Shown in pieces: positions 16,348 to 24,291 of a stretch of DNA of 39,505 nt (the first letter of the stretch is position 1; each line of letters starts with the position of its first letter). The stretch is from Chloroflexota bacterium. GTDB taxonomy: Bacteria > Chloroflexota > Anaerolineae > B4-G1. The stretch spans positions 1 to 39,505 of the forward strand of contig JAAEPW010000005.1 in the NCBI GenBank assembly GCA_024232355.1, read 5' to 3'. The notes beneath the pieces were generated by a model. The model was not told the origin of the DNA. It searched no databases and saw only the letters and a program-made list of their open reading frames with translations. A program made the position numbers and the translations under genes.

Positions 16348-18125
16348 CTACTGCCCTCTGGGATTGCGTGTGAGCAAGGGCAAATAGACATAGCTGCCGT
16401 TGACGATGACGGTGGCTGAAACACTTTCTTCACTACCGGACACTTTTTCTTCAGCCACGAATTTCACGAATTATCACGAATGTGGAGAGGCAAATTTGTG
16501 GAAATTCGTGGCAAAAAGATAGGCTTTTGTCTTGTGGAAACTCGCTTTGCACAAAAGTGTCCGGTAGTGGAATAGAGAATAATCTTTGCCACCAGGGGCA
16601 AAAGGATGAACTCGGCAAGCGGTAGTGTTGTCGCCTGGGCAATGCCGCTGTAGCCAGAACTGCCGACCTCGTTGTAAGCCTGCACACGGTAATAGTAGGT
16701 TGTGTTGTATGCGAGATATGTGTCGACGTAACTGGTATCTGTGTACACCAACGAGCCGATGAGGTTGGTCACCACGCCGGTCTGGGTCCAACTGTAGCCG
16801 TCGGGTGAGCGCTCTATCCTGAAACCAAGTTCGTCGTTGCTGTTATCCTGCCACGTCAGTGTGATGGCTGTCTGCGAGGTCAGTGTCGCTGTCAGATGGC
16901 TGGGTGTGGTGGGGGTTCCGTCCGGACAAGCGAAGGTTTTGTCTCCCGCGACGTTGGCGTAATCTGACCCCCCTCCCGCGTTGTACGCTTGCACGCGGTA
17001 ATAGTAGGCAGTGTCGCACGTGAGGTTGGTGTCGGCATACGTTGTTACGTCGGTCATCACCGTGCCAATCGGCAGCCAGACACTGCTGCCGCCGGGCGAA
17101 CGTTCGACGGCAAAGCCGTCCTCGTTGTCGCTGTTGTCGGTTCAGATCAACGTGATGGCCGTCTGCGAGGTCAACGTCACCGCCAGATCGCTTGGTGCGG
17201 TGGGGCAGGCCGTGGTGTCACCGCTCACAATGTTGGTGTGTTCAGAGTCGACGTTGACGATACAAGCTCGCACGCGGTAATGGTAGGATGTTTCACAACT
17301 CAGACCAGTATCGGTGTACGTCGTCACGGCTGGTGGAACTGTGCCAACCTGCCCCCAGTCGTTGATGCCATCGAGCGAACGTTCGATCTTAAAGCCGCTC
17401 TCGTTGTCGCTGTTGTCGGTCCAGGCCAGTGTGATATCTGCTGACGAGGCTTGTATCAATGTCAGATTGCTGGGTGCGTTCAGTAGAGGGATATCTGCCT
17501 CTACTCGAACGTCATCCACCTGCCAGTAGTAGTGGTAATATTTCATATCAAAGTAGTCAAAGCGGATCATCACATTGGATTGCCACGCAGCTTGAGCAGT
17601 GATATCCACCGTAACAGCCCCTTGGTAGAACCAACCCTCGGACCAGACATGGGTCCAGGTATTCCCGTTATCGGTGCTTACGAGCACAGACACCCATCCG
17701 TCAAAGCCCGTCAAATAATAGGTGTTGAATTTCAATGTGACGGAGCTATAATTGGAGAGGTCCAGCACTGGCGTGTCCAGTGTGGTGATCAGACCATCGA
17801 AAAAGTCACCGTCGGCGATGGCAAAATTCCCGCTGCCACCGGTCTCATTGTCCCGTTCTCCGGGATTATCAAAAACCCAACCTTTATAGTCGCTCGTGAT
17901 CCACCCGGTTGGCAGCTCTCCTGAGGCAAAATCCTCAGAGAGCACGGTAGTTACGTCCATACTCGCGTTCATCTTGCTGCTCTGTCGCGCGACAGGTGGC
18001 ATAGGCTCTTCTATCGGCGCTGCGCTGGCTACGTCGACGCCCCATATCAAGCCGATCAGTATCAGTCCCGTCAATACCCATCTGGAATACTTGAACCACG
18101 TAGAAGCAAATTGAGCGTGAATCAT
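16348..18125 (-). pseudogene. Secreted FN3-domain protein, broken by in-frame TGA and a MITE
   Basis: The ATG at 18125 is chosen because AAAGGAGATC lies just upstream; an in-frame ATG at 18164 lacks such a site. Residues 1-36 are a signal peptide (ending VASA before API). About 50-220 is a jelly-roll-like domain (SEDFASGELPTGWITSDY), followed by three FN3 domains. Codon 328 (17144-17142) is TGA where domains 1 and 3 have the conserved Trp of TLAW/TLTW; the same frame continues without another stop to 16464. The tail is also interrupted after codon 519 by a 137-bp element (16432-16568). Without it the frame runs on for 27 codons, including VYLPLLTRN, to TAG at 16348. The intact ancestor would be 546 residues. 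A shorter product up to codon 327 could still be made. Two lesions favour a decaying gene. Confidence 0.8.
16432..16568. mobile_element. 137-bp miniature inverted-repeat element
   Basis: Ends are perfect 16-bp inverted repeats: ACTACCGGACACTTTT (16432-16447) and AAAAGTGTCCGGTAGT (16553-16568). Inside, CCACGAATTTC and GAAATTCGTGG form an inner palindrome, with further CACGAAT copies. No transposase is encoded and no target duplication is evident. Deleting exactly these 137 bp restores the FN3 gene's reading frame and a sensible C-terminus, which defines the insertion precisely. Confidence 0.82.
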
Positions 18126-18223
18126 CGTTGTGATCTCCTTTATCAAATGCTCATTGGAACCCATCGAAACGGCCAGTTCCCTAACACATCGGCGTTGTTC
18201 AGAAACAACACCGACTTGTGCTT

Positions 18224-18307
18224 ATCATACTACAAAACTGCGTACGAGGGTCCAAGTGGTAACGTTTCTTTTTTGATTAGGGCCAAGTGAAAAAAAGATT
18301 TGTTACC
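18224..18307 (-). promoter_or_regulatory. Conserved promoter region P2 (FN3 gene)
   Basis: On the minus strand GGTAACAAATC begins at 18307 and the -10 TATGAT (18229-18224) begins exactly 78 bp on; CGTTACCA at offset 44-51 is an inverted match to TGGTAACG. No good -35. Downstream in the leader, CGGCGTTGTT and AACAACACCG (18190-18213) form a tight hairpin with one mismatch before the start codon. Confidence 0.65.
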
Positions 18308-18354
18308 AATTTCGCGCGATTTGACTTTTAGATGCTAGGGGCGTAGTGGGGAGG

Positions 18355-18591
18355 GGGTATTATCCCCATACGCATCAAGCTAAGGGCCGCTCACGTCGCT
18401 CATAGGGGTTTGCAACCCCGGTTTGGAGAGAACCGTACCGAAACTACGATAACAAGTCTACTTTTTACAACGGTATGTCGCCAAAACGCGGGTGGCAACC
18501 CGCTGAGAGCGATGGGGGTCAAGTTTGAGTTTTCGAGTGTTCGGCTTTCTATACGGTAACGTTTAACTTGATGTGTATGGGTATTATCCCA
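18355..18591. repeat. Palindromic intergenic element, about 237 bp
   Basis: Arms at 18355-18383 and 18563-18591 are inverted copies (core TTARCTTGATGYGTATGG, 16 of 18 bases). Nested inside are GGGGTTTGCAACCCC (18405-18419) and GCGGGTGGCAACCCGC (18488-18503), each with related flanks in opposite orientation. No coding capacity. It fills the gap between the end of the glycan operon (18626) and P2, and could also help stop transcription. Confidence 0.55.
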
Positions 18592-18625
18592 CAGGATTTG
18601 TCACGTTCTCTTACTATAGAGTTGT

Positions 18626-20080
18626 TTAATCGCGGCGGCGATCTTGAAGCGCCTGGCGAACGAGCTGCCGGTCATGGCGAGGAATTCCACCGCTGGCTAC
18701 CAGGGCACCACAATACACCACGATCCCAATCAGGATGACGGCCCAAACAGGCAGATCGTAGTACGCCAAAACTGCGCCGCACATCAGCGCTGTCGCCAGA
18801 GCCGAGCGCCACAACAAGCGGATCAGGCTGGTGTCCAATTTTGCCACGACGAATCGCAGCACCAAATAGTTGGAAAAGAAAAAGAGCGCGGATGAACATA
18901 TTCGAGCCAGCGCCGCCCCTCGCGCACCTAGCAATGGCGTCAACCATAGATTCAGGGCCACGTTGACAGCCATACTGCCCACCATCATCCACGTCACCCA
19001 TCCCTGGCGGTTGTGGACGAACATCATCCGCACGTTGGGCACGTTCAAAAAGGTAAAGATCAGGGCGATGGACAGGCTTTGCAACACACCCACGCTGGGG
19101 AGGAACTCGGACTCGAATATCAGGGGGATGATGGCCGGTGCGAGCAACACCAGCCCGGCGACCATCGGCAAAACCAACGTACCCAGGTAGCGCAGGGATG
19201 ACTTGTATAGACGTACCAGTTTTTGCCGTTCCTCGGCGTAGGATGCCATCAGGGGATAGACGGCCAGCCGGTACGCCTGGGGCATCATTGCCAAAGTGGA
19301 CACGATGGTGGTCGCTGCCCCGTACCATCCCACCTCGCTTTCGCCTTGCAGTATGGACAGCAGTATCGTGTCGATTTGGAACTCGATCGCCATCAGGAAT
19401 CCGTTGACCACAAAAGGCAGCATGTCGCTCAATTCCCGGCGCACCAGCGACCAATCCAACACCCGTTGGTCAGGCGGGACTGGTATCTTTTTGACTTGCA
19501 GCCCTACCCAGGGCACCAGTACCGCCATTCCGACGACGCTGCTGCCCCACCACAACGCGGCCACGTAATGCATTGGCGTTTCCCGAGACAGCAGCACCGC
19601 TCCCCCGGTCAGGCGGAGCAGGCACACGCCGACGGCTACCAAGGTGGGGGCGATAAAACGGCGCTGTCCCAGCATCACTGCGCCAGCACCACTGATGAGG
19701 CTGTCGGAGACAAGGCCCGCCGATACGATCAGGATGGGGATCAACGTTCCCGTTGGGTAGCGCAGAAAAACACACACCACGACTGTAAGCAGGCCGTACA
19801 GGACGACGTTCAACCCGAAACGCAGCGTCATAAAGGTGACGAAATACCGCCGGGTGTCCCGGGGAAAGCGTGCCACTTGTCGCACGACCAGTTCGTCGAG
19901 CCCCCGCGTGAGTACGGAAAATATCAGCAGGTACGTGGTCGCCAACTGAAAGATGCCTGCTTCCGAGACGCCCATCCTGCGCCCGATAAAGATAAACATC
20001 AAGGCGTTGGCGGCACGGGTGGATACGTTCAACACCAGGGATAGGGCCGAGTTCCGTGCCAGTTCGGTGAACGCTTTCAT
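18626..20080 (-). CDS. Polysaccharide flippase, last gene of glycan operon
   Basis: 484 residues. The ATG at 20080 overlaps the methyltransferase stop (ATGA); the open frame reaches 20287 only as overlap. About 12-14 transmembrane helices run along its length. The start (LARNSALSLVLNVSTRAANA, then GRRMGVSEAGIFQLATTYLL) and the loop GESEVGWYGAATTIV mark a Wzx-like exporter of lipid-linked oligosaccharides. It is a distant paralogue of the flippase at 11338. The end is basic (RHDRQLVRQALQDRRRD), presumably cytoplasmic. It likely exports the unit built by the enzymes encoded just upstream. Confidence 0.9.
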   Translation of the reverse strand: MKAFTELARNSALSLVLNVSTRAANALMFIFIGRRMGVSEAGIFQLATTYLLIFSVLTRGLDELVVRQVARFPRDTRRYFVTFMTLRFGLNVVLYGLLTVVVCVFLRYPTGTLIPILIVSAGLVSDSLISGAGAVMLGQRRFIAPTLVAVGVCLLRLTGGAVLLSRETPMHYVAALWWGSSVVGMAVLVPWVGLQVKKIPVPPDQRVLDWSLVRRELSDMLPFVVNGFLMAIEFQIDTILLSILQGESEVGWYGAATTIVSTLAMMPQAYRLAVYPLMASYAEERQKLVRLYKSSLRYLGTLVLPMVAGLVLLAPAIIPLIFESEFLPSVGVLQSLSIALIFTFLNVPNVRMMFVHNRQGWVTWMMVGSMAVNVALNLWLTPLLGARGAALARICSSALFFFSNYLVLRFVVAKLDTSLIRLLWRSALATALMCGAVLAYYDLPVWAVILIGIVVYCGALVASGGIPRHDRQLVRQALQDRRRD

Positions 20081-21030
20081 CGGGCATCCGTTTTGCGGGC
20101 CACGATCGTCAGTTTGCTGCCGCGCCCCAGCCGGTCGGCGATGGCCGTGATGGGCATAAAGGGCAGCCGCATCCCAGGTATGCTGAGCAAGCAAAGCCAG
20201 AGCTTGCGTGCGGTCTGGTGGCGCACGCGCTGGTTGATCCACAGTCGCAGGCTGGCGGTAAAAGTGTAATATCCTCCAAAAGCGCACTGTGCGTGCACGA
20301 CGTCAAAGCCGGCGCGGTCGAGCATGTCGCGCAAAATGTCCCGCGAGAATACGTGCAGGTGGCGCGGCGCGTCGTAGCCGATCCAGTAGCGGCCAAAGAG
20401 TTGACGATCCCAGCTTTCATAATGGGGCACCGCAATCACGACGATGCCGTCTGCTTTTAGCAGCCGGTGTATGGTTTGCAGCGTTTCCAGGGGATCAAAG
20501 GTATGCTCCAGCACGTCCCACAGCGTCACCGCTGTGAATTGACCGGCTGGTAGATCGGCGTCCGCCAAAAGGCCCTCGAATGCGTCCAGGCCAAATCGCT
20601 CGCGGGCGTATGCTATCGCAATCGGGCTGATATCGACACCGTACGTTTCCCAGCCCGCGTCACGCATCTCGGCCAAAAAGATGCCTGTCGAGCAGCCGAC
20701 GTCCAGCACTCGTCTAGGGACATGGCGGCTAAATCGTTCGACGGCGCGGCGGCGTTGGCGAATGTTGTAGCGGCGCACCCAGCGCATCAACGCCCACCGT
20801 TCGTCTTCGATGGCCGACTTGTAGGGCAAATAGTCGGCAGGGTAGTAGTGGTCCATCTGCGCCGGGCCTGGGCGCGGGTTTAGGTACATCAACCCACATT
20901 GGCGACAGCGGACCAGGGGGAACTCGCCCGGCCCGTCAAAGCCGTAATCGCGCAGTGTCAGTAGCCGCTCCGCGTCGTCCGCTTCGCACAGGCTGCAAAA
21001 AGTGGTCTCCATCGCCGGGTTATGCTCCAT
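20077..21030 (-). CDS. Methyltransferase with N-terminal zinc-binding motif, glycan operon
   Basis: 317 residues from the ATG at 21030, which overlaps the glycosyltransferase stop; an ATG six codons later (21012), with GGAG upstream, is an alternative. The N-terminus has CxxC (CSLCEA) and CxxC (CRQCGLMYLNPRP), the usual head of Methyltransf_23 proteins. The SAM loop is VLDVGCSTGIFLAEM, followed by YGVDISPIAIAYA and TLWDVLEHTFDP. Members of this family often methylate sugars in surface-polysaccharide loci; the acceptor is unknown. The gene is translationally coupled to both neighbours. Confidence 0.87.
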   Translation of the reverse strand: MEHNPAMETTFCSLCEADDAERLLTLRDYGFDGPGEFPLVRCRQCGLMYLNPRPGPAQMDHYYPADYLPYKSAIEDERWALMRWVRRYNIRQRRRAVERFSRHVPRRVLDVGCSTGIFLAEMRDAGWETYGVDISPIAIAYARERFGLDAFEGLLADADLPAGQFTAVTLWDVLEHTFDPLETLQTIHRLLKADGIVVIAVPHYESWDRQLFGRYWIGYDAPRHLHVFSRDILRDMLDRAGFDVVHAQCAFGGYYTFTASLRLWINQRVRHQTARKLWLCLLSIPGMRLPFMPITAIADRLGRGSKLTIVARKTDAR

Positions 21031-22189
21031 CCAGTATTTTGCGATAGAACGATTCCAGTGGATCGGTCAGGTGACGCCAGGTGAACTCTGTCTCTGCCAG
21101 GTGACGAGCCTGCCGTCCCATTTCCTCGCGCTGTTGGGGGTCTTGGAGCAATTTTAGCATTTTGTCCGCTATATCCTTTGGCTCATCCTTGGATAGCAAG
21201 CCGATGGGGTGTTGTTCCAAGAAGGCGGTCAGGTCGCCCACAGCGGTGGCGACGACGGGACGCCCGACGGCGATATAGTCGTTCAGTTTGAGCGGCCAGC
21301 GCCCGCGATTGGCCCCGCTGTCGTTCAGCGGCAGCCAGCAGACGTCGCAGGCAGAGAGGTAGTGGGCGATTTCGTCGTAGCGCACGTGTCCGGTGCGAAT
21401 TACGGCCTCTGGCGCGTCCACCAATTGTTCCACGGCGACGTTGCAGTAACCGATCAGCAGCAAGCGCACGCGCGGGTCGGCGGCGTGGATCAGGTCAAAG
21501 GCGCGGGCCATCAGTTCTGCATCGCGACGGAAAATAGCGCCGATGTAGCCGATGATGGGGGCCTGGGCCGGCAGGTTTGCCCACTTGCGGGCTTGTTCTT
21601 GAGGGTGCGGGCGCAGGGTCTCCACCTCGCTGCCGTTGCGCAGCAGCAGGATCGTCTGCGGCGGCACGCCCAGCTCGATGGCTTTTTGACGCAGTACCGT
21701 GTTGATGACGGTGGTTCCGTCTGCCCAGGGCCGAAAGGCCTCTTCGAAAAAGGTCTCCACGGGGCGCAAGATTGCGCGCATCAACGGGTTGGGCCGTTCC
21801 TCGACCGAGCCGCCGCGACCGAACCAGTCGCACCAGTCCATCACGAGCTTGACGCCGCGACGACGTTGAAGGTAAAGTGCGGGGAAAATCGCCACAGGAC
21901 GCGCTTCAAAGGCGTGCACCAGGTCGTACTCTTTTCCCCTCAGCCAGTTTATGCGCGCCAGTGTGCCCCAGGGGTCCCAGCCGGAGCGGAGCGAACCCCA
22001 CAGCAAGTCGGGTGACTCGACAATCTGAATATCGTTTTCCTGCCGCACGCGAAAGCGCAGACGACGGTCATTCGACGTCGCCAGCAGCGTCACGCTGTGG
22101 CCGCGCTCGGCCAGGCTGAACCCAAAGTGCAGCGCCCGCCAGTAGGTGCCCGTGCCGACCCGATTGTAGAGCAGCATCAGGATGCGCAA
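21020..22189 (-). CDS. GT4-like glycosyltransferase (GT-B fold)
   Basis: 389 residues from a TTG at 22189, chosen because GAGGAG lies 5-6 nt upstream and the protein then opens as (M)RILMLLYNRVGTG, the usual first strand of GT4 enzymes; the ATG at 22177 (TGATG with the preceding stop) is the alternative. N-terminal acceptor domain: LAERGHSVTLL and YDLVHAFEARP. C-terminal donor domain: IIGYIGAIFRRDAELMARAF, then YLSACDVCWLPL and PLKLNDYIAVGRPVVAT. It should transfer a nucleotide-activated sugar to a lipid-linked or glycan acceptor in the cytoplasm. Sugar specificity cannot be read. Confidence 0.87.
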   Translation of the reverse strand: MRILMLLYNRVGTGTYWRALHFGFSLAERGHSVTLLATSNDRRLRFRVRQENDIQIVESPDLLWGSLRSGWDPWGTLARINWLRGKEYDLVHAFEARPVAIFPALYLQRRRGVKLVMDWCDWFGRGGSVEERPNPLMRAILRPVETFFEEAFRPWADGTTVINTVLRQKAIELGVPPQTILLLRNGSEVETLRPHPQEQARKWANLPAQAPIIGYIGAIFRRDAELMARAFDLIHAADPRVRLLLIGYCNVAVEQLVDAPEAVIRTGHVRYDEIAHYLSACDVCWLPLNDSGANRGRWPLKLNDYIAVGRPVVATAVGDLTAFLEQHPIGLLSKDEPKDIADKMLKLLQDPQQREEMGRQARHLAETEFTWRHLTDPLESFYRKILDGA

Positions 22190-23118
22190 GACGGCTCCTC
22201 GATTCCCACGTGTGACTCTAAGGACATGCCAAACCCGTCGCGCAGCCCACGCAAGTAGGCCGACGCTGACTTGGGCCGTCTCTGCCACAACAGGCGGATG
22301 GTTGTCTTGACGGCGCTTCCCATCCGGTACGGCACGACGATAAACCATCGCCAGCCCCGAACGTGTTTGCGAAAGAATCGCACGCTGTTGCGGCCCATCA
22401 AGTAGCGCTCGCGCGGCGAACCCGCTCCGCCACCGCTGGCAGAAACCTTGTGCCACATTCGAGCACTAGGCACGAGCAGTAATCGGTAGCCGGCCTGGCG
22501 CGCGCGCACGCACAAGTCTACGTCCTCGTAATAAATGGGGCAGTAGCCCATGTCGAACATCCCGATGTCTTCCAGCATGGTGCGTGTCATCAGCAGGGCG
22601 CATCCAACCAGATAATCCCGCTCTAGCACCTCTTCCCACTGGCCGCGGTCGAGTTGCAAGTCTCCTATGTCGGTCATCTCTATGGTCAACGGATGCCGCC
22701 CACCGCCCACAGACCAGATACGGTCCGGTTCGTCGGCGTAATAGATTTTCGGAGCCAGCATCCCCACGCCCGCCGAATCGACGTGGGCCATCAGTTCGTC
22801 CAGGATGTTGGGTTCAACAAAAGTATCGTTGTTGATCATAAAGACATAGTCAGCACCCTGCGCCAGGGCGTGGTGCAAGCCAACGTTGAAACCGCCAGGG
22901 AAACCCAGGTTCTCCGAGTTGACAATGACGTCCACGTTGGGGAATTGCTCTTTGACCGCCTCGACGGTGCCGTCAACCGAGGCGTTGTCCACCAGGAGCA
23001 AGCGGTAGTGCGGGTAGGTCATCTGGCTGAGCGATTCGAGGCAGCTTGTCGTGTCCTCGCGTTGGTTCCACGTTAGGGTGACCACGTAGACCAAGGGATG
23101 AGACGCTTCTGCCGTCAC
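22177..23118 (-). CDS. GT2 glycosyltransferase, rhamnosyltransferase-like
   Basis: 313 residues, GTG start at 23118 overlapping the epimerase stop (GTGA). GT-A fold with VTLTWNQREDTTSCLESL, LLLVDNASVDGT (nucleotide site), ENLGFPGGFNVG, MINNDTFVEP (DxD-type metal site) and, later, YYEDVDLCVRARQAGY (catalytic-base region). This pattern is typical of the WbbL/RfbN group that adds rhamnose and similar sugars. The adjacent sugar epimerase gene fits use of a dTDP-6-deoxyhexose donor. C-terminal 60 residues are basic and amphipathic, suggesting membrane association. Confidence 0.89.
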   Translation of the reverse strand: MTAEASHPLVYVVTLTWNQREDTTSCLESLSQMTYPHYRLLLVDNASVDGTVEAVKEQFPNVDVIVNSENLGFPGGFNVGLHHALAQGADYVFMINNDTFVEPNILDELMAHVDSAGVGMLAPKIYYADEPDRIWSVGGGRHPLTIEMTDIGDLQLDRGQWEEVLERDYLVGCALLMTRTMLEDIGMFDMGYCPIYYEDVDLCVRARQAGYRLLLVPSARMWHKVSASGGGAGSPRERYLMGRNSVRFFRKHVRGWRWFIVVPYRMGSAVKTTIRLLWQRRPKSASAYLRGLRDGFGMSLESHVGIEEPSCAS

Positions 23119-24254
23119 TTGATCAGACCTCGATGCTCTAGTTGTTCCATCGCCTGTGGAATTTTATCAAGCACCCCTATCTGCTCTCTCACCCACGCTA
23201 CCCAATCGTCGATTCCTTGTTCCAGGCTCACTTGCGGGGCAAAGCCCAGTTTTTGCTGGATCTTGGAGATGTCAGCGTAGCAGTGGCGAATGTCGCCCGC
23301 TCGAAAACGATTCACGATATTCGGTTCGAGGCCTGGATGACCAAGTTGGTCTTGCAGAATACGAACGAGGTCCAGAATCGTGCCCTGCCGCCCCGTGCCC
23401 ACGTTGAAAACCTCGTAATCGGCCTCGGGATTTTCCAAGGCCAACAAGTTGGCTTGTGCGATGTCTTTGACGTGGGTAAAATCACGGCTCTGCAAACCAT
23501 CCTCAAAGATCGCGGGCGCGTTCCCATTCATAATCCTGGCAGAAAAGATCGCGGCAGCGCCCGTATAGGGGTTGGATAGCGCCTGGCGCGGCCCGTAGGT
23601 GTTAAAGTATCGCAAGGCCACCGTCGGGATCCCGTAAGCGTGCCCGATGGCCATGCACATTTCTTCGTGGTCGCGCTTGGTGATGGCGTAAATGGAGGTG
23701 GGATAGAGGGGCTTTTCTTCATCTGTCGGCAGGGGAGCCAGTTCTTGGTCACAATCGGGACAGCGCATCTCCCAGCGGTGTTCCTGAAGTTGAGCTTCTG
23801 TCCGTAACCTGGGAGCCACGTCCCCACATTGGGCACATTGATATTTTCCCTCGCCGTAAATGGACATTGAGGAAGCGACGATCAGCTTTTCTATCTCGAA
23901 TTTTCCGCTGGACAGGATCTGGAGCAAGTTGGCGACGCCCATTGTGTTGTGGTCAACATAGTGGGCGATGTCGTACATGGATTGCCCGACACCGACCGCG
24001 GCGGCCTGGTGGAATACCGCTTGCACTCCCTCCAATGCCTGTGACATCGCTCGTTCATCCCGTATGTCCCCCAGGATGAACTCGGCCTCTGGATGAAGGT
24101 ATGATGGCGCTTTTCCCTCTTTTTGTAACTCGTCGCCGTGCACCTGGGGGGACAGGTTGTCAAACACCCGCACCTGGTAACCGCGCTCGATCAAACCATC
24201 CACAATGTACGAGCCAATAAAGCCTGCTCCGCCGGTAACTAGAACTCGTTTCAT
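23115..24254 (-). CDS. NAD-dependent sugar epimerase with Cys4 insertion (dTDP-rhamnose 4-epimerase-like)
   Basis: 379 residues, ATG at 24254 with AGGAGG 6 nt upstream. Extended SDR fold: GGAGFIG at 8-14 binds NAD, D63 closes strand 3, S128/S129 (ASSMSIYG) and Y189-x3-K193 (YAITK) are catalytic. Between them is an insert of about 45 residues with C140/C143 and C165/C168, a zinc-ribbon-like pattern that I recall from the WbiB-type dTDP-L-rhamnose 4-epimerases; plain UDP-glucose 4-epimerases lack it. It likely supplies the nucleotide sugar for the coupled glycosyltransferases. No dTDP-rhamnose synthesis genes lie in the window, so the substrate would come from elsewhere. Confidence 0.85.
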   Translation of the reverse strand: MKRVLVTGGAGFIGSYIVDGLIERGYQVRVFDNLSPQVHGDELQKEGKAPSYLHPEAEFILGDIRDERAMSQALEGVQAVFHQAAAVGVGQSMYDIAHYVDHNTMGVANLLQILSSGKFEIEKLIVASSMSIYGEGKYQCAQCGDVAPRLRTEAQLQEHRWEMRCPDCDQELAPLPTDEEKPLYPTSIYAITKRDHEEMCMAIGHAYGIPTVALRYFNTYGPRQALSNPYTGAAAIFSARIMNGNAPAIFEDGLQSRDFTHVKDIAQANLLALENPEADYEVFNVGTGRQGTILDLVRILQDQLGHPGLEPNIVNRFRAGDIRHCYADISKIQQKLGFAPQVSLEQGIDDWVAWVREQIGVLDKIPQAMEQLEHRGLIK

Positions 24255-24273
24255 TTTTCCTCCTGAAAGTGTG

Positions 24274-24291
24274 GGACCTCGTCAGAGGTCC
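24274..24291 (-). other. Perfect hairpin between AlkP-like copy 2 and the epimerase
   Basis: GGACCTC (24274-24280), GTCA loop, GAGGTCC (24285-24291). It abuts the stop codon of the upstream gene and is followed by no T-tract on the minus strand, so partial attenuation or mRNA processing within the operon is more likely than full termination. Confidence 0.45.

Noticed and set aside
16464..17060. A separate FN3 gene starting at an internal ATG
   Set aside because: It is in the same frame as the upstream part across one TGA, has no ribosome binding site and starts in the middle of an FN3 domain.
17142..17144. Genetic-code change with TGA as Trp
   Set aside because: Several intact genes here end in TGA at overlaps that fix the stop, and Trp is TGG elsewhere.
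18405..18503. Possible CRISPR-like repeats (GGGGTTTGCAACCCC and GCGGGTGGCAACCCGC)
   Set aside because: Only two dissimilar palindromes in inverted orientation, with no regular spacing and no cas genes.
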